A DNA stretch of 36,070 nt from Candidatus Anadelfobacter sociabilis (GTDB lineage Bacteria > Pseudomonadota > Alphaproteobacteria > Rickettsiales > Midichloriaceae): the NCBI RefSeq assembly GCF_021811825.1, contig NZ_JAJBJC010000004.1, forward strand, positions 1-36,070, given 5' to 3'. Below the pieces are notes generated by a model that made no database searches, was not told where the DNA came from, and worked only from the letters and a program-made list of their open reading frames with translations. The position numbers were made by a program, and so were the translations under genes. Numbering within the stretch: position 1 is the stretch's first letter; every line of letters starts with the position of its first letter. Positions 9,523-16,851 of this stretch are shown here, one piece after another.

Positions 9523-9860
9523 GTCGTGAGGCTATGGTAATAAACGTTATTTAGAATAGATATTTTGGACTCGGGGGCGGTACCCGACACTTCCACCATT
9601 ATACTTGAGGGGGTGACCTAGTTTCGACAGGTATTGAAAAAAATAGCTTTTGCCCAGTATAAATACCACTGTGATGGGTTTAAAATTATAAATGCAAACA
9701 AAACTTTTGCATCTGTAAGGAAGACTTTTTCTGCTCCATTGCGTCGTTTTGCTATGGCTGCTTAATTGACTTCTTATTACGCGGTTTGGACTCACCGGGC
9801 AACAGAACGAGTCTTGTTATCTTTTCTTCAGTTAGATATTTTACTTTGGCAGCTTGCTTT
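9523..9860 (+). ncRNA. ssrA: Two-piece (permuted) transfer-messenger RNA
   Basis: tmRNA rescues stalled ribosomes and tags the nascent protein for proteolysis. The gene is circularly permuted as in alphaproteobacteria. The acceptor piece comes first, with the conserved GGACTCGGGGGCGGTACCC block, and ends in CCA at 9598. A short spacer is removed, and the coding piece starts at 9609 with GGGGGTGACCTAGTTTCGAC. GGGGGTG (9609-9615) pairs with CACTTCC (9588-9594) to rebuild the acceptor stem. The tag frame starts at GCA 9694 (GCAAAC) and stops at TAA 9763-9765. A conserved GGGCAACAGAA element lies near 9798-9808. The tag has 23 codons, begins ANKTF, ends RRFAMAA, and is strongly basic. Both outer ends given here are estimates; only the CCA end and the coding-piece start are fixed by pairing. 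Confidence 0.9.
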
Positions 9861-10011
9861 GCGTTTTTGTATTGCTGTGTGATATCAAGTCTTTAAATCT
9901 TAATATATATACCGTACGTACAATATTGATAATATTTAATATAAAAAAGCCAGAACAAAATGATGCTAATTACTTTAAGCTTTCAATAATGTCATTATTG
10001 ATATCTCAAAC

Positions 10012-10088
10012 TGGCGTTCCCGACGGGATTTGAACCTGTGACCTCCAGATTAGGAATCTGATGCTCTGTCCTGCTGAGCTACGGGAAC
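10012..10088 (-). tRNA. tRNA-Arg (anticodon CCU)
   Basis: Cloverleaf on the minus strand with acceptor stem GTTCCCG/CGGGAAC, D arm GCTC/GAGC, anticodon stem TCAGA/TCTGG (ending in a wobble pair) with loop TTCCTAA (anticodon CCT), T arm ACAGG/CCCGT with TTCAAAT, discriminator G and encoded CCA at 10012-10014. It decodes AGG. It converges on ssrA. A small hairpin (CAATAAT/ATTATTG near 9984-10000) lies between the two. Confidence 0.93.
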
Positions 10089-10196
10089 TCATTATATATA
10101 TCAATAACAGTATATTAGGTATATTAACTTTTATATCAAGTATTTTGCTTATGGATACGATGTATATGCACATCATTAAAACATTTTAAAATTATA

Positions 10197-10461
10197 TATT
10201 CGCCTCAAAAGATTGAAGAGGATTGATGATGGAGATATATTCATATTAAGGATATTCATGTGTTGAGTTGAGTTTTATATTTAGAGGTACAGACTATTTT
10301 GTATGATGAGTTATGACGATATATTGATTCTCGATATGGTATGAGATAATATGCAAAGATATAGTATGTATTGATTGCCGAATATACAAAGAAGAGACCC
10401 TCATCCTCTACAAAGAGAGAAGTGTTCTGTGAATTTTCTGCAGAGTATCTATATTTATAAA
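10197..10461 (-). repeat. Right arm of a 265-bp inverted repeat
   Basis: Reverse-complement copy of 5476-5740 with the same length and two mismatches. On the minus strand an ORF reads through it (10603 down to 10256, 115 codons), but the shared part is only its last ~69 codons. The product matches no family I know, so it is treated as repeat content rather than a gene. Confidence 0.93.
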
Positions 10462-10704
10462 TCGTAGTAACACAAGATGATTTATCACTTGACGCATTAT
10501 ATCGGGATGAGTAATTAATGCAATTAAATATATTCAAATTTATAAATGTAATCTGCCTCATTAATTTAATAAGGAGTCGCCTCTGTCTTATTACTACCAT
10601 CAAATAATTATATCAATATTGCATTAATGTTCATCGAATTATCACAATAACGCCACAATGATTCTAATAATACATCAATATTAGTGAACTGAAAAATATT
10701 CTTT

Positions 10705-12111
10705 CTATAATATCTCATCTCTATTGGATTTTATTATATTTTTTATATTACTCGCTACTTCTTCTACTTCTTTTTTATCATGACCTTCTATTAAAATACG
10801 TATTTTTTTTTCTGTACCAGATTCGCGTACCATAACTTTCATGTGTGGTTTAGAACGAATTATGTTATCTATTAAATCTTTGTTTTTAGTGCTAGATAGT
10901 GGGCTTATATCATGAAAACTAATATATTCTTGGATAAAAGGATTTAATGTAAATAAACTAAATGCTTCGCTTACATTGACTTTTTTTTCAGCAATAGCAT
11001 TTATCACATATAGTGCTGCTAAAATACCATCCCCTGTATATAGATAATCTCCCATTATTATATGTCCAGAAGTTTCTCCACCAAAATTTGATCTATGATT
11101 TTGCATTTCTTCAGCAACATATCTATCTCCAGTTCTTGTAGTAATTACCTTTATTCCTAGAGAGTTCATATATCGTGTTAATGCATTATTAGAGCTTTCA
11201 GTTACAATAATGCAATTATTTTTCAATTTATTAGACATCGCTAAGTGTGAAGCAATAAATCCTATAAGCATATCACCATGAATGATTTGTCCCTTCTCGT
11301 CACATACAACAACTCTATCCGCATCACCATCAAATGCAAATCCTATATTCGCTTGGTATTCTAAAACTTTTTTGCTTAACTCTTCTGGCGCTGTAGAGCC
11401 GCAGTTGGCATTAATATTTAATCCATCAGGTTCATTGTGTATAGATATAACTTCAGCACCTAATTCCCAAAATATTGATGGAGCAACTTTATACGCAGAG
11501 CCATTTGCACAATCTATAACGATACGGAATTTCGATAATTTTCTTTCTCTACTGTACGCACCCTTGATATACTCTATATAACGACCTATGGCATCCTCTA
11601 ATCGTCTCGCTTTTCCAAGTTCTTCTGCGCTTACTAACAAAGATTGAAAATCTCCGTTAGTCAATGCATTATCGCAGTATTCCATAAGTTCATATATTGT
11701 TTTTTGTGCTTCATCTTTCATTTTCAATCCATGCTCATCGAACAATTTGATTCCGTTGTCGTGATGTGGGTTATGTGAGGCGGTAATCATCACTCCAAAG
11801 TCTGCGCGAAGTGAGTGTACTAATACTGGAACCGCTGCTGTAGGCATAGGTCCAACTAGAATTACATCAATTCCCATTGATATAAGACCGGATGTTAGAG
11901 CTTGCTCTATCATATATCCAGAAAGCCTTGTATCTTTTGCAATCACAGCTCTTAAAAGTTGTTTTTGCCCATTGTTATGGCTAATTTGTAAAAGTTTTTT
12001 TCGAAAATACAATCCTATTGCGATGCCAAATTTTAGTATAATATATGCGTTAATTGGATATAAATTAACTCTACCACGTATTCCATCTGTGCCAAATAGT
12101 GTTTTTTTCAT
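10705..12111 (-). CDS. glmM: Phosphoglucosamine mutase
   Basis: Interconverts glucosamine-6-phosphate and glucosamine-1-phosphate on the route to UDP-N-acetylglucosamine, the MurA substrate for peptidoglycan and also a lipid A precursor. The start region reads KKTLFGTDGIRG, the phosphoserine loop is TASHNPHHDNG (active Ser about residue 112), the metal site is DGDADR, the sugar loop GGETSGHI and the phosphate loop RESGTEKKIR, all intact and in the order of the alpha-D-phosphohexomutase family. The frame extends to a GTG at 12120, but the ATG at 12111 (MKKTLFG) is the natural start and has an AGAG element upstream. It is transcribed divergently from the large surface-protein gene. FGTDGIRG near the N-terminus separates it from the mutase at 16852. 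Confidence 0.95.
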   Translation of the reverse strand: MKKTLFGTDGIRGRVNLYPINAYIILKFGIAIGLYFRKKLLQISHNNGQKQLLRAVIAKDTRLSGYMIEQALTSGLISMGIDVILVGPMPTAAVPVLVHSLRADFGVMITASHNPHHDNGIKLFDEHGLKMKDEAQKTIYELMEYCDNALTNGDFQSLLVSAEELGKARRLEDAIGRYIEYIKGAYSRERKLSKFRIVIDCANGSAYKVAPSIFWELGAEVISIHNEPDGLNINANCGSTAPEELSKKVLEYQANIGFAFDGDADRVVVCDEKGQIIHGDMLIGFIASHLAMSNKLKNNCIIVTESSNNALTRYMNSLGIKVITTRTGDRYVAEEMQNHRSNFGGETSGHIIMGDYLYTGDGILAALYVINAIAEKKVNVSEAFSLFTLNPFIQEYISFHDISPLSSTKNKDLIDNIIRSKPHMKVMVRESGTEKKIRILIEGHDKKEVEEVASNIKNIIKSNRDEIL

Positions 12112-12343
12112 TAATTTCACTCTACAAAATTATTTGTTTAATATTTATTACTTATATGGCTGTAAAAAGCTATAAAAAATAATGTGTCAACTAATTTTAC
12201 AGTAATTTGTACTATCAGTTTTTGTATAAATGCCGATTTATAGAACATTTATAATATGTTCGCGAATAATTTATGATTGATAATGAAGAAATTTTTTTAA
12301 TTTCTACTTTACTTTCTAATGAAGGAGGGGTTAAAATTGTAGT
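12112..12343. other. Divergent intergenic region, upstream half
   Basis: The space between the glmM start and the 929-codon gene is about 455 bp in all. This half should hold the promoters for both directions, but no pair of -35 and -10 boxes stands out from the AT-rich background. A strong purine tract (AAGGAGGGG, 12322-12330) lies at its right end. Confidence 0.35.
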
Positions 12344-12420
12344 TATGGTTACGATACATACTGTAAATTGTATTCAATTGCTAAAATAATGCTTACAGAT
12401 CACGTATCTCCATAACCATA
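12344..12420 (+). promoter_or_regulatory. Structured leader with a 14-codon mini-ORF
   Basis: A long hairpin can form from TATGGTTA (12344-12351) with TAACCATA (12413-12420), GATAC with GTATC, and CTGTAA with TTACAG: 19 bp in three blocks with small internal loops. A mini-ORF starts inside its left arm (ATG 12345, stop 12387-12389; 14 residues beginning MVTIHTV), behind the Shine-Dalgarno-like AAGGAGGGG at 12322-12330 (14-nt spacing). Such a layout would suit translational control of the downstream gene. Function is inference. Confidence 0.4.
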
Positions 12421-12483
12421 GATAGAGTTATTTATATACAATAGAATTTAGAGACGGGGGAAATAAAAACAAAGATTACGCAT

Positions 12484-12503
12484 GTGCTATTAGTCAATAG
12501 CAC
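12484..12503 (+). repeat. Perfect 8-bp inverted repeat in the leader of the 929-aa gene
   Basis: GTGCTATT and AATAGCAC flank a 4-nt loop, about 65 bp upstream of the start codon. It has no T-run, so it is not an intrinsic terminator. It could be an operator or an RNA hairpin near the second G-rich tract (GACGGGGG, about 12453-12461). Confidence 0.4.
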
Positions 12504-12567
12504 AATGAACATGTGTGTAAATACAAAAAATAATTTAATAAATATATATTAAGAGGGGGTAAAATAT

Positions 12568-15357
12568 ATGGCTTTTAAAGGAACGGTTGATGTGGGTGCC
12601 GCGCTTGCTGCGCAAGGGCTTCCTGTAAACAAAATTACAAAACTAGTTGCTAATGCTAGTAATGTGACAAAAAATAAAAAAAGTGGAAGTAACGATTTAC
12701 TTAGATTTGACAATATTCCATTTAATTATCCAATACTTTTGAGTGGAGCGAATAGCAATGGTGGTGCATTTAATTATAAGGCAGGAATTGCAACTGGTAT
12801 TTTGAATATCACATTACAAGGTCAGGGTAGTAGTAGTAGTACTTTTACGTTTAAAGCAGATGGTACAGAGGGTGGTTTTAGCACAGTAAATGTTATTCTA
12901 GGGGCTGTTAATACTCTAGGAAACACTATAGATGTGCAAAACGGAAGTGGAAGTTATAGTGCTACAACATTATCTATAGGAGAAGGAATGCTTGGTAGTG
13001 GTACTTTGGCTTTTAGTACGCCTATTACGAGTCTTACAACTTTTGATGCTACCAAAGCTAGAACTGATACTCAAGTAAGATTTTTGGGAACATTAACATC
13101 CTCAATAATTGCGCCTTTTACAATCAAAGGTGCTTCTACAGCCTTAACAACCGCAACCTTTAACAATGTAGTTACAGCTAGCGCTGATAAAGCTGTTAAT
13201 GTGACATTTGTTGCGGCTGGTAGTATCCTAGCTATTACAGACAACATTGGTCCTGATACAAAGATAATAAATTTTACTGCTGATAGCACTAATCATGCTA
13301 ACAAATTGAGGATGACTTGGGCTGGGGTAATTAGTACTAAAGACGCCAAAGTTTCTAATTTGGATATTTTATCTATTATAGATTCAATAAATGCATCTGT
13401 TGGAACTCTCGATCTCTCAGATTTTATATATCTACCTGAAAACAAGATTTCCACGATTCAATTAGAGCAAGCTCCAACTGCTGCAGCTAGTATTACTAAT
13501 ATTAATGATGACAGCACAGTACTCATTAGTCCTATTAGTGGCGCGCCATTTCCAATCACTGGCACTGGCGTTATTACATATAACTTAATCACTGATGCGG
13601 CAACTGGCACACTGAACTATTCAGTTAAAGGTCTAGTTGATGCTAATCTTAATAGTAATCCGCATCAAACTTTTGCTATTGGCAATAATGTCAAGAAGCT
13701 CAATATTGCGTTTGATAGTCATAATATAAATGATACAAAAGTCACACTCAACACATTAAGTACAGCGTTAACAAATATTGCTTTAGATGCAGGAGGGGGC
13801 GCAACAACAACAATCGAATTAGATTTAGGAAGTGGTGTAAGCATACCAGCAGCTGATGTAACAATTTCTCCAACAAGTTTTATTAGTGGTGGTACTAACA
13901 TATTAAGTGCTTTCAAACTCTCCGGTAGTCCAAATGGCTCTACTAATACATATAAAGTAAATTTTCCGAATAAGCTTGATGACACATTCGATATAAGTAC
14001 ATTTACTAGTGGCAATAAAGTAGCTATTGATTCTCAAGATATTCCAACAATAAAAGGAGGTGATGGTGACATTAATTTTACAGATAATAGCACTAATGAT
14101 GGTATCATAGGCAGCTTAACATTCGGCACTGGAGAGAGTAATATCGTGATAAGTGGTAATAATCTTCGCACATACAATAGTATAAATCTTGGTGCAGGAG
14201 ATGATACATTTATGACAAGCAATTCTCAAACATCAACTTTTAATGTTGTTGGAGCTGTTTCGAGTAGTGGTGAGAATTTTTGGAAATATAATGCTACAGG
14301 ACAAAATAAAATTATTTTTGTTGATAATGGTAGTAGTGGACCAACATTTTTATCAGGAGCAGATCATATTAAGTTTCGTGTAGATAATCAAAGCGTTGCT
14401 GGAACAACTTCTGCTTTATATGATGCAGGATTAGGGGGAAAAGTTAAAAAAAGTGATTATGTAACCTTTTCTGATCCAATTAGTGGTGATTGCACAACAT
14501 CTTGTACTGGTGCAATATCAGGAACTCAATCTGCAAATGTGATATATCTTAATATCAATCAAAGCAATGAATTGAGCAATATCGCTATTACTAATATAGC
14601 AATTACTCTGCCAAATCCAGCTGCCGTTGGTGGTGAAACAGTTTTAGTTAATTATAAGGCTGGCGCCGATTCTTATTTAGGTGCGTTGCACTATAGTGAA
14701 GGTGATATTACGCCAGATTCATATGTGACACTTTTTAAAGCAAAATCATACTCAGCGGGATTTATAGCGACTGATTTTGGTTTTGAAGATGCGGACGGCG
14801 ATAATTACTTTTATGAGAAGACAAATAATAGTATGCAGATAATTAATAGCATTCAATCGACAACAAAATTCTATATAGCAAACAATGTTGCTGAATTGGC
14901 GGGATTAGTAAATACTGGTTACCCAGTGCAGGCAGCTGTGTCTACTGGTGGTACTCGTGAGGTTATTTCAGGAGGTGAAGCACCCGTAGCTTGTGATGAT
15001 GTATCTGGCAATTGGAGTAGTAGTTCGCATGGTGTCTATCAGGTTACATCTTCAGTGGGTAGTTGTAATGTGATTAATTTTTCAGATGAGCAAAATAATC
15101 AGCTTACCGCAGCAGATTTAGCAAACTTACAAGTATCAGATGGTGCCAATGCTAACTATAACAAGGTTGTTATATTGTATCACACAGCAACTGACTCATA
15201 TTTAGCTATTGGACAAGTTGCTACTGGGGAGAGCTGCACAGGAAGCGTTTGTTCTATAACTGGTTTGACAAATGCATATGAAATACTTAATGATAGTACT
15301 ACACTTAGTTCATCAAATATAGGTTTTTATGGTGATTTTATCGGTATAGGTGGTTAA
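12568..15357 (+). CDS. Large Ser/Thr/Asn/Gly-rich surface or secreted protein with RTX-like motif
   Basis: 929-aa protein of unknown function. It begins MAFKGTVDVGAALAAQG with no Sec signal peptide and no transmembrane helix. It is rich in Ser, Thr, Asn, Gly and Ile with alternating polar/hydrophobic stretches, as in beta-solenoid adhesins. GGDGD (497-501) and LGAGDDTF (541-548) resemble RTX calcium-binding repeats. All six cysteines lie in the last third in three close pairs (CTTSC; CDD...GSC; CTGSVC), which suggests disulfides outside the cytoplasm. Two C-terminal modules look related: about 690-745 (VLVNYKAGADSYLGALH) and 862-925 (VVILYHTATDSYLAIGQ). The C-terminus lacks an autotransporter barrel. 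These traits suggest export by type I secretion, possibly through the TolC-like protein at 31059, but that is inference. The ribosome site AGAGGGGG (12552-12559) is strong, a long structured leader precedes it and an intrinsic terminator follows, so it may be highly expressed. Base composition looks less AT-rich than its neighbours. Confidence 0.8.
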   Translation: MAFKGTVDVGAALAAQGLPVNKITKLVANASNVTKNKKSGSNDLLRFDNIPFNYPILLSGANSNGGAFNYKAGIATGILNITLQGQGSSSSTFTFKADGTEGGFSTVNVILGAVNTLGNTIDVQNGSGSYSATTLSIGEGMLGSGTLAFSTPITSLTTFDATKARTDTQVRFLGTLTSSIIAPFTIKGASTALTTATFNNVVTASADKAVNVTFVAAGSILAITDNIGPDTKIINFTADSTNHANKLRMTWAGVISTKDAKVSNLDILSIIDSINASVGTLDLSDFIYLPENKISTIQLEQAPTAAASITNINDDSTVLISPISGAPFPITGTGVITYNLITDAATGTLNYSVKGLVDANLNSNPHQTFAIGNNVKKLNIAFDSHNINDTKVTLNTLSTALTNIALDAGGGATTTIELDLGSGVSIPAADVTISPTSFISGGTNILSAFKLSGSPNGSTNTYKVNFPNKLDDTFDISTFTSGNKVAIDSQDIPTIKGGDGDINFTDNSTNDGIIGSLTFGTGESNIVISGNNLRTYNSINLGAGDDTFMTSNSQTSTFNVVGAVSSSGENFWKYNATGQNKIIFVDNGSSGPTFLSGADHIKFRVDNQSVAGTTSALYDAGLGGKVKKSDYVTFSDPISGDCTTSCTGAISGTQSANVIYLNINQSNELSNIAITNIAITLPNPAAVGGETVLVNYKAGADSYLGALHYSEGDITPDSYVTLFKAKSYSAGFIATDFGFEDADGDNYFYEKTNNSMQIINSIQSTTKFYIANNVAELAGLVNTGYPVQAAVSTGGTREVISGGEAPVACDDVSGNWSSSSHGVYQVTSSVGSCNVINFSDEQNNQLTAADLANLQVSDGANANYNKVVILYHTATDSYLAIGQVATGESCTGSVCSITGLTNAYEILNDSTTLSSSNIGFYGDFIGIGG

Positions 15358-15401
15358 AAATCTATCATTGACAAAAAATTGCGCAAAAGCATAAAAGAAG
15401 T

Positions 15402-15434
15402 GAGAGTCATATTTGATATGGCTCTCTTTTTTTT
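15402..15434 (+). terminator. Strong Rho-independent terminator
   Basis: GAGAGTCAT and ATGGCTCTC form a 9-bp stem (one G-U pair) around a 7-nt loop, followed at once by eight T residues (15427-15434). It lies 45 bp after the stop of the 929-aa gene and separates it from pgk. It is the clearest terminator in the window. Confidence 0.88.
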
Positions 15435-15502
15435 GCTTATTGCGCTTTCAATGCAAATGCGTTAAAGATTTTATCGCGCATTGTCATTAACATATATGAT
15501 TT

Positions 15503-16792
15503 ATGAAAGATAGAGCTATAAAAAGTATTGAAGAAATATACAACATCAGACATTTCAGCGAAGCAAATATACAATTTGGGCAAAGAGTACTGCTTAGAGT
15601 AGATTTTAATGTACCATTCTTTATTGAAAGCAGCGAGATTAGTGATTTTACCCGAATTGATGCTGTAATGCAAACTGTAAAAACACTAATTGAATTAGGT
15701 GCGAAGATAATACTGATCAGCCATCTAGGCGATCCAAAAACTTTGAGTAATAGAAAAAATTTATCATTCTCACGAATTGCAACGCATCTTTCGTTACATT
15801 TCTATAAGCAATTGGGTGAAGAAATGGGATTTATAGAAGATGTTGTAGGCGAGAGTGATAGTCATTCTATAAACTCTAAAATTTCTACGCTATTTCAAAA
15901 ATATAATATTGTTTTATTAGAGAATTTGCGTTTTTGTTCTGGTGAAAAATCTAATGATATTGCATTTGCAAATACTTTATCAAATTTCGCTTCTGTGTAT
16001 ATCAATGATGCATTTTCTTGTATGCACAGAAAGCATGCTTCTATTGTTTTACTTCCAACACTTCTACCATCTTACGCAGGAAGCGCTCTTTGGGAGGAAT
16101 TGACAAGCTTAGAGCTATTATTAAATTCTGAAACGATGATGGAATATACTAAAAGCAAAATTGCAATCGTCGGTGGTAAAAAAGTTTCTACAAAAATCTC
16201 TGTTCTTTCAGCATTATCGAATAAATTTGATTATTTGATTATTGCAGGCGCAATGGCAAATACATTTTTGCGTGCTATGAATATTCCAATAGGTGATTCA
16301 TTTTTTGAAGAAGAAATGCTTATGGTAGCTAAAAATTTTATGATAGATAATAAGAAAACAAAAATTATTCTACCATCAGATGTTGTTTTATCAGATTTCA
16401 AAGTGGTAGATATTACACAAAATTCTTCATTAGATCTATGTAATATTGTACAGGGAAAAAAGATATATGATATAGGAAAAAAGACTCTAGATATAATATT
16501 TAATTTGCTTAAGAATGCATCTCTTGTTGTATGGAATGGTCCAGTTGGTTATTATGAACATCCTTCATTTAATGAAGGTACAAAAGCAATAGCAAATTAT
16601 ATAGTTAACTCAGTGCACATGCAACAAGATACTAAGAGTATTATAGGCGGTGGTGATACAATTGCAGCACTTTCCGTTGCTGGCTTTAGAAAAGGTAATT
16701 TTACACATGTTAGTTGTGGTGGAGGCGCGTTCTTAGAATGGTTAACTAATAAGAATTTATGTGGTATTACTGCTTTAAGAGATATAAGTTGA
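15503..16792 (+). CDS. pgk: Phosphoglycerate kinase
   Basis: Transfers phosphate between 1,3-bisphosphoglycerate and ADP in glycolysis or gluconeogenesis. The 429-aa product shows RVDFNVP (32-38), SHLGDPK (73-79), LLENLRFCSGEKSND, INDAFSCMHRKHAS, IVGGKKVSTKI, VVWNGPVGYYE and IIGGGDT with SCGGGAFLEW. Two positions are unusual: the 3-phosphoglycerate-site motif HLGRP reads HLGDP (Asp77), and STGGGA reads SCGGGA. Other substrate and nucleotide contacts look intact. Rickettsia lacks pgk while several other Rickettsiales keep it, so its presence helps place the organism. It starts at an ATG at 15503 after the terminator of the preceding gene, and a mutase gene follows 59 bp later on the same strand. 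Confidence 0.95.
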   Translation: MKDRAIKSIEEIYNIRHFSEANIQFGQRVLLRVDFNVPFFIESSEISDFTRIDAVMQTVKTLIELGAKIILISHLGDPKTLSNRKNLSFSRIATHLSLHFYKQLGEEMGFIEDVVGESDSHSINSKISTLFQKYNIVLLENLRFCSGEKSNDIAFANTLSNFASVYINDAFSCMHRKHASIVLLPTLLPSYAGSALWEELTSLELLLNSETMMEYTKSKIAIVGGKKVSTKISVLSALSNKFDYLIIAGAMANTFLRAMNIPIGDSFFEEEMLMVAKNFMIDNKKTKIILPSDVVLSDFKVVDITQNSSLDLCNIVQGKKIYDIGKKTLDIIFNLLKNASLVVWNGPVGYYEHPSFNEGTKAIANYIVNSVHMQQDTKSIIGGGDTIAALSVAGFRKGNFTHVSCGGGAFLEWLTNKNLCGITALRDIS

Positions 16793-16851
16793 GAGAATTT
16801 TCTTAATATATGTTCATAAGTTTATAAATTTAATGAATGTAGTGAGTAAAA

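Noticed and set aside
9547-9795. 82-codon leftward ORF
   Set aside because: It lies antisense to the tmRNA gene, whose conserved elements fully explain the sequence.
10256-10603. 115-codon leftward ORF ending in the right inverted-repeat arm
   Set aside because: Its last ~69 codons are repeat sequence, the rest has no recognisable similarity or ribosome site, and the left repeat copy has a different upstream frame without a start codon. Treated as repeat content, with the open frame kept as a finding.
12484-12549. Short frame from GTG 12484 after the GACGGGGG tract
   Set aside because: It runs only about 20 codons and the purine tract is more than 20 nt upstream of the GTG, too far to act as its ribosome site.
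13071-14222. Three leftward ORFs of 62-98 codons
   Set aside because: They are antisense shadows of the 929-codon gene, produced by its repetitive Ser/Thr/Gly codons; their Val/Pro/Leu-rich translations have no family resemblance.
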